From Heterostelium album PN500 (Eukaryota > Evosea > Eumycetozoa > Acytosteliales > Acytosteliaceae), in assembly GCF_000004825.1 (NCBI RefSeq), contig NW_008805077.1, positions 248,001 to 312,000 on the forward strand: a stretch of 64,000 bases of DNA, given 5' to 3'. Both the position numbers and the translations under genes were made by a program. Shown here in pieces: positions 10,362-21,117 of the stretch. Positions within the stretch are counted from its first letter, which is position 1. Each line of letters begins with the position of its first letter. Below the pieces are notes generated by a model, which saw only the letters and a list, made by a program, of their open reading frames with translations, made no database searches and was not told the origin of the DNA.

Positions 10362-12226
10362 TTATTGTATTTTTGTACTTAAAATTTCAACAAGTTTAGA
10401 GTGATGAAATATTCTAGTAATTAAGTTTCCAGAATTTCCTTTGTTTTCATAGTAACCATATAATAAATAATAATTATCATCCAATTTTCTAATAGTTTGT
10501 TTGTGATTAAATCCGAAATTTCCAATGATATTAGTTATTGTTTTAACTGTATTTGGAATGGTGATATTGATATGAGATTGGTACTTATAGACAAGAGTTC
10601 TGACTGAAGATGGTACCAAATCTAATGTTTCATTGAGATCACTCCAACCAAGATCTAGCAACTCGATGGTGTTTGGTAGATTTACTTTAGGTCTATCTTT
10701 GAAACTAAAAACACAAAGTTCTCTTAATGAACAAGATTGATCGTTGGTAGCACCATTGTCATCAAAGTCCATTATCTTCCCATTTGAATTTGACCAGTCA
10801 ATATAAAATTTGATTTTTCCAACACCAGACGGTATCGTTATCTTTTGTTCTTTTGAATTTCCACGTACTATAATTTCATTGATCTTGATGTTTGATGGAA
10901 TTGCATGTATAATCTTATTTTCATATTCCAATAATTCCAAGTGATATTGCGATGTTTCTGGGAATATTTCATCTTTGAATGTATAATCTTCAAAATAGAA
11001 TTTTTTCAATGATGTTGGCATTGTTCCTCTCAATATAGTTCTTGGAACTATAAAATCGAATGATTTTATAGTTGGTGGGAGGTAGTTAACATTGAATATA
11101 GTGTTACCATCTCCTTCTTGATAAGGAAAATAAATAAAAAGTGATTGAAGGTTGGGGAGTGTTGATATTTCTTGTAACCATGAAATAGGCAAGCAAGATT
11201 CCGCTGAATATTGTAAATCTTCTTGATTAGGTTGACTATAATTTTCAAAAGATAAAAATTCAATAGACGATGGGAATACACCTGGTTGCATTTGATATTG
11301 ATATCCATTGCTACTTTCAAGTGAAAAATTGAGTAAACCTTGTGGTAGAACACCTGGTATAATTTCGAAATTATAGCTATAGAGATAACATTTGAGTAAA
11401 CCAACAGGAAGTACACCTGGTTTCAATAAGAAATTATAGAAATTGAGAGAAAATTCAAGCAAACCAACGGGAAGTACACCTGGTTGAATTTCATAATCAT
11501 AGTTATTTAGAGTAAGTGTACGCAAAGCATTTGGAAGTACACCTGGTAGAATCTCTTGTTTGAAACCTCTTCCAAAATCCAATACCTCCAATGAATTGGG
11601 AAGTGATCCTTGCACAAGTGGTTCATTGAAATTGTGGAATTCAATAGATTTGATTGACTTTGGTAATCCATACTTCAGTGTTCTACAACCTTTTAACATT
11701 GTTACTGATTGTGATTCTGATAATAATCTATATAGATACTCCTGATTTTGTTGTATAACAATATCAGTATCAAGTGAAACAACTGAAACATTGCTGGGAA
11801 TACTCTTGAGGTTTCTAGCATCATCTTTGATAATTTTAAAATTAAAATAGTTAGCCTCATAAACAATAATTATCGATAGAATATATATAAAAATAGAAAG
11901 TATTTACCAAAATGATAATCGTAATTATGATAAGTTTTATAACCAATAACAAGCAAACAATCGGTCTTTGATTGAACAGATTTCATAAAGGTATTTTGAT
12001 ATGATGGTAAGTTGAAATGCTTATGATTTTGATTGATATCAGTGGTATTAAGCGAGAAAAGGTCGATACTATCAGTGTTGAATAATAAATATTTATCTCT
12101 ATCTTTGTACCATCTCTTACAAACTAAACTGAAACAAATGATATCGATATTATCATCTAAATAACTTATTATTTTATTTAATATTAAATGTGAAAGATTT
12201 ACTATTTTATCTGTTTGATTATTCAT
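10362..12226 (-). CDS. F-box/FNIP-repeat protein, type A (copy 1)
   Basis: Exon 1 is 12226-11908 (319 nt) and exon 2 is 11824-10362; the 83-bp intron has a GTAAATAC donor and CAAAG acceptor and splits a GAT codon after its G, as in every family member. Product 593 residues. It starts MNNQTDKIVNLSHLILNKII, with an F-box (SLVCKRWYKDRDKYLLFNTD). FNIP repeats follow, with the core LPGVLP-x-x-L (for example IQPGVLPVGLLEFSL), then a C-terminal conserved block IRKLDDNYYLLYG...IFHHSKLVEIL. Predicted SCF adaptor. It is transcribed head-to-head with the type-B copy at 12384, with 157 bp between starts. Confidence 0.85.
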
Positions 12227-12383
12227 TTTAAGTATTGTTAAAATGATCGCAAATTTATTCTAGAAGTTTTTCAAAAATCAGCAATCTAGATATTATTTTA
12301 AAATTATTGGTTCAACAATTTTTTATTACTCTTCAAGTTAGAATTATCATATGAGAGAAATTTCCCATCTTCATCATCCAAAG
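12227..12383. promoter_or_regulatory. shared promoter between divergent FNIP genes
   Basis: 157 bp separate the starts of the minus-strand type-A gene and the plus-strand type-B gene. It contains T-runs (for example around 12320) and no coding signal apart from an alternative in-frame ATG at 12351. A bidirectional promoter is the simplest reading. Confidence 0.45.
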
Positions 12384-14088
12384 ATGTCAGACAACAATAA
12401 TAATTCCACACATAAATTAGTAAATCTACCACATATTTTATTATCAAACATTGTTGATAATTTAACAGATAATATCGATAAGATTTGTTTTAGTTTAGTT
12501 TGTAAAAGATGGTTTGAAAATAGAAATAGATATCTATTGTTTGATACAAACACTTTATATTGTATCGATAAACATAATTCAAGAATCAAATTGAATTCAT
12601 ATAGATCTATAATATCTGAATCACTTAGCAAAAAGAAACAACGTAATATGTATGTCACTCAAGATAAAAATGATATTGGTCATTATGATTATATAATAGA
12701 TTATGGTAATTATATCTTGACAACAATTATTGATTATTATTTTCATCTATATTCAGCTATTATCTTTTTATTTAATAGATTCAATTGTCACTATAGATGA
12801 AATCGATCAAAGCATAGTGACGGTAATACAAAGCATGGAAATGCTGTTAAGAATAGAGCAGGAAAAATTGTTTACAAAACTTTATCAATTGATCAGTAAA
12901 TCGAATGTAACTTGTATAGAGGATTGTCAGACATTAAAGTATGGAATACCAATGAATATCACCTCATTGACATTCAGTTTCGATTTTAATGAACCGCTGT
13001 TCAAAGGTTGTTTTCCACCCAACTTGAAGAAACTAAAGCTTGATGGTACTTTCAATCAGGTGATTGAAGTAGGTGTGTTACCTGATACATTGGAGAAGTT
13101 CGAGACTTCTACTATCAATCAAATATTGGAGCCTGGAGTATTACCGACATCATTGAAGATTTTTAAAATGTTGACTCCGGCACCTGATAACTATCTCAAA
13201 GTTGGATCGCTACCACCAAATCTACAGAAATTCGTTCACTATGGTGGAGAGGATGATAATATTGACCTTAACGTTCTACCAAATTCGCTGATCAAACTCG
13301 ATAGTGTACCTTTGTCATGGATGAAGTCAATCAAGCAACTCGAGAATCTTAGATCACTAATGTTGAAGGAAAGCTCAGGTTTATTAGATCTTGCAGATCT
13401 ACCTAAATCATTGACAAGACTGTACATTTCCTACTCGGTAACATTAAAATCGGCACTACCTACTTCCATAAGACATCTTACTCTTTCCAATTCAAAGTAT
13501 GACATTGATGAATTGTTCCCGGATCGATCACTTTATCATTTGGAAAGTCTACAGCTGTCGGCATTCAAACAAGAATCTCTTGATGGATTGGATATCAAGT
13601 GTTTACGTCTCGTCGATTATCGTAGAGCAGACATTTCCCAATTGATCAGAGCCGTTCCATTTGGTGTTGAAAGGCTTGAAATTGTTTTAGGAGATGGCTT
13701 TGATCTTATCAAACAGAATTCACTTCCATCATCATTGAAAACACTCGATATTGATAATTTAGACAGTTTAACCCGTCCAGGTATTATTCCAAACTCTGTG
13801 AACCATCTTATCATCAGAGATCACAGATCTGGCATTGTTATACCCGAAGGAGTTCTCCCAGACTCTGTTCAAAACATTAAAGTGACAAAAGCTTTGTTTC
13901 CAACCAGTAAAATGGTTGATAATATTACCTTTAAAAATTACAATGGTAAGAAGTGTTCGATTCGAAAACTTGATGATCAATATTACATCGTATTTGGTCA
14001 TCAAAATTACGAATTCATTGCAAGTCTATTCCACAAATCAATGTTTTTAGACAAAGTTAAAGTTCTAAAAATTATTACTGGTAAATAA
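12384..14088 (+). CDS. F-box/FNIP-repeat protein, type B (copy 2)
   Basis: Exons 12384-12705 and 12779-14088, intron 73 bp ending AATAG; 543 residues. The start is the family-conserved ATG (MSDNNNNSTHK); an in-frame ATG at 12351 would add 11 residues. F-box at about 11-47 (ICFSLVCKRWFENRNRYLLF), FNIP-type repeats through about residue 500, and the conserved tail SIRKLDDQYYIVFGHQNYEF. It is closely similar to the copies at 7817 and 14490 along the whole length. Unlike copy 1, its intron contains in-frame stops, so only the spliced form makes a full protein. Predicted substrate adaptor of an SCF ubiquitin ligase in the cytosol or nucleus. Confidence 0.85.
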
Positions 14089-14489
14089 TAATAAACATTT
14101 TCATAATAATAAAAAAAGATAACCAATTTCTTTAATTTGAATTTTTAAATAATTAGTATTTTCTTTTTGAACATATCCTTTACAGTCAGCAAAATTGAAA
14201 AGTGTGGGTTTAAAACAATTTGATCTTTTTTTTTTTTTTGTTTTTTATATTATATGGATCCCATAATGCACAAATTGAATGTCCCCACACCAATTTGGTC
14301 GTAAATTAAAAAAAGTAAAAATTTCAAAAATGGGGGTTAAATTGTTAGTTGGGAAGTTTAACTCACTTTTTTACCACGTTTTTACAAAAAGGTCGTCTGC
14401 GTGACTGAGAAAGATATAAAAAAAATTTTTAACACTTTTGCTATGCATTTCGTATCAATCATTTTTCGTTTCAATTCCTCTACCCAAAG
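14089..14489. other. intergenic region between type-B FNIP copies
   Basis: About 400 bp with a T14 run near 14227-14240 and a small GC-richer patch at 14270-14300. CCTTTACAGTCAGCAA near 14177 loosely recalls the conserved motif of Dictyostelium class I small RNAs but has insertions. TCCCATAA near 14259 resembles the small-RNA upstream element. Neither is convincing. Confidence 0.35.
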
Positions 14490-16171
14490 ATGTCAAACAA
14501 CAATAATAATTCAACACATAAACTAGTAAATCTACCACATATTTTATTATCAACAATTGTTGATAATTTAACAGATAATATCGATAAGATTTGTTTTAGT
14601 TTAGTTTGTAAAAGATGGTTTGACAATAGAAATAGATATCTATTGTTTGATACAAACACTTTATATTGTATCGATAAACATAGTTCAAAAATCACTTTGA
14701 ATTCATATAGATCGATAATATCTGAATCACTTAACAAAAAGAAACAGTGTACTATGTTATTAATTTCACAACATGGCTATATTAATCTTTTTAATCGCTT
14801 TGATCATTTTATAGATATTAGTAAATATTTTCTTACAAATACATTTTTAATTGATAGTTATGTTTCAAAGAGATTAACTTTTCTTTATATTTAATAGATT
14901 CGATTGAAAGTATAGATCAAAACATAGAAACGGTTTCATTTAAGAGATTGTCACTTCGAGATGTCCCAGATAAGCTATTTACTCGACTTTATGATTTGAT
15001 TAGTAAATCAAATGTAAATAAAATGGAGAAGTGTCAGACTTTAAATTATAGAATACCAATGAATATCACCACACTGGTTCTAAACGATTTTTTTAATGAA
15101 CCGTTGTTTAAAGGTTGTTTTCCACCCAACTTGAAGAAACTGAAATTTTATGACTGTTTCTATCAGGCGATTGAAGTAGGTGTGTTACCTGATACATTGG
15201 AGTGTTTAGAGATTTTTCATCTTATTAAGATATTGGAACCTGGAGTATTACCAACATCATTGAAAGTTTTTAGAATCTCTGGTTCAGCACCTGATAACTA
15301 TCTCAAAGTTGGATCGTTACCACCGAATCTACAGGAATTCATTCATAATGGCAAAGATTTTAATATAGATTCAAATGTTCTACCAAATTCATTGATCACA
15401 CTTGAGAGAGTACCAGTGTCATGGATGAAGTCAATCAAGCAACTCGAGAAACTTGAATCACTGTGGCTTACTGAAGGTATTGGTTTATTAGATCTAAGTG
15501 ATCTACCTCAATCACTGACAAGACTGGACATTTCCTGCTCAGTAAATTTACAATCATCATTACCTACTTCAATCAGACATCTGAATATTGCCAAATCCGA
15601 GTATGACATCGATGAATTGTTCCCGGATCGATCACTTTATCATTTGGACTATCTACAGGTTTCACCATTCAAACAGGAATCTCTTGATGGCTTGGATATC
15701 AAGATATTGCGTATCAATGAACATCCTATCATCCCGGGAACACTCAGAGCTATTCCATTTGGCGTTGAAACGCTTGAGATTGCTGCATGGTATGAATTTA
15801 AGTTCAATAAGAATTTACTTCCATCGTCATTGAAAACACTCGATGTTTGCAATATGAGGAGTTTCACACATGCAGGTATTATTCCAAACTCTGTGAATCA
15901 TCTTATCATTCAGAATGGATATGACAGTGATACTGAAGAAGGAATTATCCCAGACTCTATTCAAAACATTAAAATGGGAAGAGTTGCATTTCCAACAAAA
16001 ATGGTTGATAACATTTCATTCGAAGATTTCAGTAATAATAAGTGTTCGATTCGAAAACTTGATGATCAATATTACATTGTGTTTGGTCATGTAAATAACG
16101 AATTCATTGCAAGTCTTTTCCACAAATCAATGTTTTCAGACAAAGCTATAAAAATCCTTAGTGGAAAATAA
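14490..16171 (+). CDS. F-box/FNIP-repeat protein, type B (copy 3)
   Basis: Exons 14490-14820 and 14898-16171, intron 77 bp, phase 1 as in the other copies (here the split codon is AAT instead of GAT); 534 residues. F-box at about 11-47 (SLVCKRWFDNRNRYLLF), FNIP repeats with cores such as LEPGVLPTSLKVF and VGSLPPNLQEF, and the shared tail SIRKLDDQYYIVFGHVNNEF. The region just before the intron (residues about 85-110) is the most diverged part, while exon 2 aligns without large gaps. Predicted SCF adaptor. It is third in a tandem plus-strand set, interrupted by one inverted type-A gene. Confidence 0.85.
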
Positions 16172-16356
16172 TCATAAAAATAAAGATCACTAAATACTTT
16201 AACTCTAAAATTTTAATTTCTAAATAATTATTATCGAAACAGATAATTATTATTTGGTACCAAACCGAAAAAGAAAAAAAAAAAAAAACAAAGCATGCAG
16301 ATTTAATAAAAAAACTTCAGATTCTTAAGAATCATTTGTATATTCTACAAATAAAG

Positions 16357-17640
16357 ATGAATGATCAACAAATATATATAAATGCAATAAATAACAATCG
16401 AAAAGATGAAGACGCTCTTTATAAATTGGCATTGACAATTAGTTATGAACAATCAATCAAACTACTATCAGGTGAATCAAAAACAAGACAACAACTTCTA
16501 TTAGAGGTGCTTGGTATCAATCCCAATCATTCGGATGCTCATTTCAGGTTGGGTTCGATACTGCATGGGAGTTTAAAGACTATCACTCTTCCATCAGGCC
16601 AAACAATGAATAGCAGACAACTTTACAACGAATCGATTATTCTCGATCCTAATAACCCAAACCCATACTACAACTTGGCAAACATGCTTTGTATAGATAA
16701 TCAAGAATCGGTCACTCTTCCATCTGGCCAATCAATGACACAGAGACAACTCTATCTTAAAGTACTATCGATTGACCCGAATGATTGTGATTCATTAAAT
16801 AACCTTTCTGCTTGTCTTGCTCCCAATGAAACAATCGCTCTACCTTCTGGCGAGACAGTTACATCAAGACAATTGCTATTAAAAGTTATAGATAAGCAAC
16901 CAAATTATAAATATTCATTCTATCTTCTTTCAAAGTTACTTTCATCTGACGAAACAATCACACTCCTCAATGGTGACACTGTCAATAGTAAACAATTACT
17001 ATTGAAAGCAATTGATTTGGATCCGAATTACTCGATTGCTTATCAGGCACTTTCATTTAAGCTTCTTAAAGGACAATCGATTGCTTTGCTCAGTGGCGAG
17101 TCGATGACAGGTAAACAGCTATGTTTGCGCGCAATACAAGTGGATCCTCGAAACTCCTCTGCCTACTTCAATCTTGCATTGAACATCGAGCTCTATGAAA
17201 CGGTATTGCTTCCAGATGGCGAGCAAATGAGAAAGAAACAACTGTATCTCAGAGCGATCGAACTCGATCCAACCAATGAATCTGCACACAACAACTGCGG
17301 TAACTGTATGACTTTCGATGAAACCGTCTACCATCCAACGCTTGGAATCATAAATAAACAACAAATGCTTCTGGAATGTATTAGACTCGATCCAAATAAA
17401 GCGGAACCCTATTCTAATCTTGCAATTCTTATCTCTAAAGATGTAAAACTGCCAAATGGCGAAAAAATGACAATTAAACAACTCCTTTTAAAAAGCATCG
17501 AACTTCAACCAGACCGACCACAATTCTATAGAAATCTTGGATATTCTCTTGTGAACAAAGAGAAAATCATCTTACCAAATGGTAAAGAAATGAATAGGAG
17601 ACAAATACTTCAAAAAGCAAACCAACTCAAACAAAGTTAA
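16357..17640 (+). CDS. TPR-like repeat protein with a beta-hairpin insert in each repeat
   Basis: Single exon, 427 residues, starting at the ATG after an A-rich leader (an in-frame ATG at 16336 would add seven residues). Nearly the whole protein is nine full units and one partial unit of about 41 residues. Each unit has a TPR-like helix pair, with the second helix and turn reading QLLLKAIDLDPNYS-x-AY. Each is interrupted by a short segment of the form ETI-x-LPSGE-x-M, which probably forms a hairpin. A standard TPR is 34 residues, so the extra 7 lie at the same place each time. No signal peptide or membrane span. TPR solenoids bind peptides or proteins; the partner is unknown. Repeat 8 is degenerate (YHPTLGIIN). 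It lies directly after the FNIP genes but is unrelated to them. Confidence 0.75.
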   Translation: MNDQQIYINAINNNRKDEDALYKLALTISYEQSIKLLSGESKTRQQLLLEVLGINPNHSDAHFRLGSILHGSLKTITLPSGQTMNSRQLYNESIILDPNNPNPYYNLANMLCIDNQESVTLPSGQSMTQRQLYLKVLSIDPNDCDSLNNLSACLAPNETIALPSGETVTSRQLLLKVIDKQPNYKYSFYLLSKLLSSDETITLLNGDTVNSKQLLLKAIDLDPNYSIAYQALSFKLLKGQSIALLSGESMTGKQLCLRAIQVDPRNSSAYFNLALNIELYETVLLPDGEQMRKKQLYLRAIELDPTNESAHNNCGNCMTFDETVYHPTLGIINKQQMLLECIRLDPNKAEPYSNLAILISKDVKLPNGEKMTIKQLLLKSIELQPDRPQFYRNLGYSLVNKEKIILPNGKEMNRRQILQKANQLKQS

Positions 17641-18031
17641 ATACTACTAAGGTAAATATAAACTGTAACACTCCTTAAAGAAAATAAATAAATCCTCTTT
17701 GTATAAATCTACTCTTTTTATTAAATAATAAAAACAAATAGAATAGAATAGATGTTCTAGATATTAATTAAAATCAAAAGTTAGATAACCTTATTATATG
17801 GTATCTGTAATTACCGTTTTTGGATAATAATAAACATTATTTAAATTAATTTAAAACCACACACACTCACCAACCAACCACTTTATATAAATTAATTATA
17901 TCCCATAAAAGCTAGATATGTTTCCTCTGGGTTGATATTTCTATTATCTAAAGATATCTTTGAAACTGGGGATATTTAGTGCATCGATGAACTCTGTTAC
18001 TTTGAAATTTAAATAATTCTCTTCGTTTCTG
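17641..18031. other. intergenic region before LINE fragment
   Basis: AT-rich, with AATAAA signals near 17683. From about 17900 the sequence may already be decayed upstream LINE sequence, because short frames in two registers look coding-like before stops. Nothing firm is seen. Confidence 0.35.
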
Positions 18032-18508
18032 ATGGAAATAATGTTTAACTCCATCAAACACCACAGAGGTAGAAACACAGTATTCAGATTCTTCTCAAGA
18101 TCACTTCCTGGTATGGCATACATCAAACAAGACAGTTGTAAACTATGTTCAGCAAATGACTTTGACCCACACACACATTATTTCTTTAATTGTCGAGTCA
18201 TCCTAAACAAATTCAACCTCAAACACATCACACAACATCTACAAATTGCCAACTATGAAGACGAATGGTCACTGGAAAAATCTACTACTCACTTCTACCT
18301 CTGCGATGAATCATCAGACCTAACAGCGATCATCTACCACAACATTTGGAAACATGTCAGTTCAATTCTATTCAGTCAAGATGACAAAATACTCGATTTC
18401 TCCAACCAATCTATTATATCCGACTTCGATATCCACAGAAACATTCTAAAATTAATACACAACACTCCAACACCAGCAGATATTGAACATATAAAGTGTA
18501 TAACTTAG
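18032..18508 (+). mobile_element. 3' end of a LINE-type retrotransposon ORF2 (zinc-binding tail)
   Basis: A 158-residue frame resembles the C-terminal zinc-binding region that follows reverse transcriptase in non-LTR elements. A basic segment (HHRGRNTVFRFFSRSLPG) is followed by C-KLC-x12-H-YFFNC, the zf-RVT type C-x2-C...H-x4-C pattern, and then by a Trp-containing stretch. No reverse transcriptase or endonuclease region is present upstream in this window; the frame is closed by a stop at 18014, so this is a 5'-truncated or decayed copy. A short minus-strand open frame over the same DNA is treated as a shadow. A domesticated single-domain gene is possible but less likely. Confidence 0.55.
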
Positions 18509-19225
18509 ATTCTAAAAACGAATCATTGACTCTGAATTCATAGGAGACAAAGGTTCTGTAGGATTTAATAGCCAGATTCCGCAATCACTAAATTCCTTTT
18601 TACATTGTAAACAAAAGAAAAAAATAACCTTTTTAAATTAAAAGATACGTTAAAAAAAAAAAAACAATAAATATATTAAAAGATAGATAGTTTGGTGAAA
18701 CCAACCAAGATTCACGAATCTGATTATTTAATAACTCACTTCCCATTTGTCAATCTAAAGAGAGTTTAAAAAAAAAAACAACACAATCTAAAGGTGAATA
18801 CCAAAAAACTATGATGGTATTTGTTTAAAAAAAAAAAACTATGTTACTTTTGAACCATGATAATTCTTTAACCAAAAGACAAACTACGGGAGTGTTGCTC
18901 TAACTCTTCTCTTATCAAGATATTCACTTTCTAGAACAACAAAGAAAGAGTAGTTTAATTAAGTAATAAACCAATTATATATATATGTATATTCTTCGAG
19001 TTTTTTTGTTTATTACTGTTTTTTTTTTTTATTTCTTTTAAATATTAATAAGCTTATTACAAATTGATATTATTTTTATTTACAATTAAGTATTTATAAA
19101 TAAGAAGTTATATAATATCAACATATCTATTTGTTTGTTTTGTGTTTTGATTGGTTTGTTTGTTGATGGATGATTGGTAGGTTGGTTGAATTATTGTCAA
19201 AAGTTATACTATATTGCTATATTAT
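18509..19225. other. intergenic region with repeated A-tracts
   Basis: Contains several A10-A13 runs (near 18650, 18770 and 18825) that may be poly(A) remnants of retrotransposition, and T-runs nearer the following minus-strand gene. No gene is seen. Confidence 0.4.
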
Positions 19226-20156
19226 TTAAAAGAATGGCTTCTCTGGGTCGAGTGAGGCAACAAAAGTCTTAACAGCATCCTTCTCACCTTGTTGGAGTTG
19301 AGCTTTGATTTCGTTAAGAGATCTTTGGTTCTCTTCAGCAGCTAAAAGATATTAATAAGTTGGTTAGTAAGCTATGTGTTGTTTTGTGTAAAATACAAGA
19401 TATGATATGATATTTACTTGGTTCCTTGTAGGTGATACCAAACTTGGCAGCAGTTGGTGCAATATCTGGTCTGGCGAGGAACTCCTTAATTTGTTGATCT
19501 ACACTCTTGGTGGCATATGATCTCTATAAATTTTACATTAAATAGATTATTATAGTTTATGATTAGTTAACTTTATTAACAACAACAACATTATATATAT
19601 TAAAAATAATAGGTATAAATAACCACTATGAGCAGCAGCATCATCATCATTATCTATCATCCACAATAACCACTATTACTAAAAAAATAAATCTATTCTT
19701 TTTTTTTTTTTGATTTTTAACTATTATTATTTTTATTCTATTATACTTTATTTCATTGTTGTTATGTATTTTCTCTTTCACTTCTATTCTTTTTATTTTC
19801 TTTCCTATATTATACAATGTTATGTTATGTGTATAATAAACAAATTAAAGTTGAACTTCTATGGTTGTTATGTGAATCAAAATCTTAAACTGAATAATAT
19901 TCCTGTTGTTCTATTTTACTCTACTCTATTCTTCTCTATTCTACTATAACTTTATTCGTATTTATATCTAAAATGTTGAATGTTGCTGAACCTTATATTC
20001 TACTAATATGACTGCTAGCTATTATGTTTACATTGCTATGATGATGACGATGATGATGAAAGCTATTATAGGTGTATTATTTCAAATAAAGAATAGACAT
20101 ACTGTAGAAGCAGATCTAACTAAGTAAACTGATCTTTGATTGAAGAGTCTTGACAT
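19226..20156 (-). CDS. small probable mitochondrial protein
   Basis: Three exons on the minus strand: 20156-20103, 19523-19418 and 19341-19226; 91 residues. Donors are GTATGT and GTAAAT, acceptors TATAG and TTTAG, and phases agree. The N-terminus MSRLFNQRSVYLVRSAST-RSYA has Arg, Ser and hydrophobic residues with no acid, and the RSYA motif is typical of mitochondrial cleavage sites. The mature part is short and helical-looking, with charged stretches (QQIKEFLARPDIAP, EENQRSLNEIKAQLQQ) and ends DPEKPFF. No transmembrane span. It may be a small subunit or regulator of a respiratory or import complex; I do not recognise which. The first intron, 579 bp, is far longer than others in the window. 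Confidence 0.7.
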
Positions 20157-21117
20157 TTTGTGATTTTTTTAATAATATATAAAGTAATGTAACTAATAGT
20201 TTTGATATTGAAATTATTATTATTTTCGTTGGTGTGGGAAGTCTCACACTACATCACAAATAATAAATTTTAAAAAATGAAAAATCAAAAACAAAAAAAA
20301 TTAAAATAATCTGAACTACGATTCTGCAGAAAAAACAATCTTTCATTGTTATGACAATTTACTTATTATTATTACATATTATCATTATTTACAGAACGTA
20401 ATATTTATTAAAAAAATAACAAAAAAATAATTTATTTTTATATCTATCTATCTATCTTTTTGGATAAATTAAAGTATCACTGAACTTCACTTCACTTTTG
20501 ATTTGTTCCAAAAATATTAATATGTAAGTAGTTGATAGTTAATCATTGCTTAGATATCTGAATTAAATATCTTTTTTCAAAACAAAAAAAAGTAAGAAAT
20601 ACTACACTAATTATAATATTGCAATTTTTCTTCGAACACCTTAGTCAACGATTGTGTGACCAAGATCTTTTAAAACTACGTAGAATCTATTGGAAAAAGT
20701 GGGTGAAAAATTAGAATGAGAAAATTTCATTGAGTGGTTGAAGTTTTGAGGGGTTACCCCCCTTTATTGAACAAAAAAAAAAACAGTTAGTTGGTAACTT
20801 GAATTTGTTATAAAATAACAAAAAAAAAATAGTTAGTAAAAAAACAAATAATAATTATATATATATATTATTCATAACAACCATTCCAATAGAATATTTT
20901 TGGTCAGTGATAAAATTTAAAAAGTGTCACGAACAGCAGCAAACATTTCTTTTTGTAATTTTGCCACAACTTTATTCTTATTTTAAAATTAAAAAAAAAA
21001 GAAAAAGATTTTTAATAATAATAAATCAATAAAAGTTTTTTTAATTTTTAATTTTTGTTATTAAAGATAGAGAATTTTAATACTACTAGGTTTTTTCTAT
21101 AATATTAATTAATATGT
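20157..21117. other. intergenic region with two coding-like minus-strand segments
   Basis: Mostly AT-rich. On the minus strand 20686-20641 (after CAATAG) reads FYVVLKDLGHTIVD then stop, and 20982-20917 reads NKNKVVAKLQKEMFAAVRDTF then stop. Both have balanced composition unlike random AT-rich DNA, but no start or joining exons were found. They could be last exons of an unrecognised small gene, or chance. Confidence 0.25.

Noticed and set aside
14177-14300. Class I small-RNA-like motif and TCCCATAA upstream-element-like site
   Set aside because: The motif has insertions relative to the conserved 11-mer, and the element lies downstream of it instead of upstream.
17898-17906. TCCCATAA resembling the small-RNA upstream element
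   Set aside because: No structured or GC-rich segment lies 60-70 bp downstream; the LINE fragment begins there instead.
17944-18174. Minus-strand 76-codon frame over the LINE fragment
   Set aside because: The plus strand shows a recognisable zinc-binding pattern over the same DNA.
19524-20102. Gene inside the long intron (79-codon frame at 19710-19949)
   Set aside because: Made almost only of Tyr, Phe, Ile and Leu from T-rich DNA; no start context or homology.
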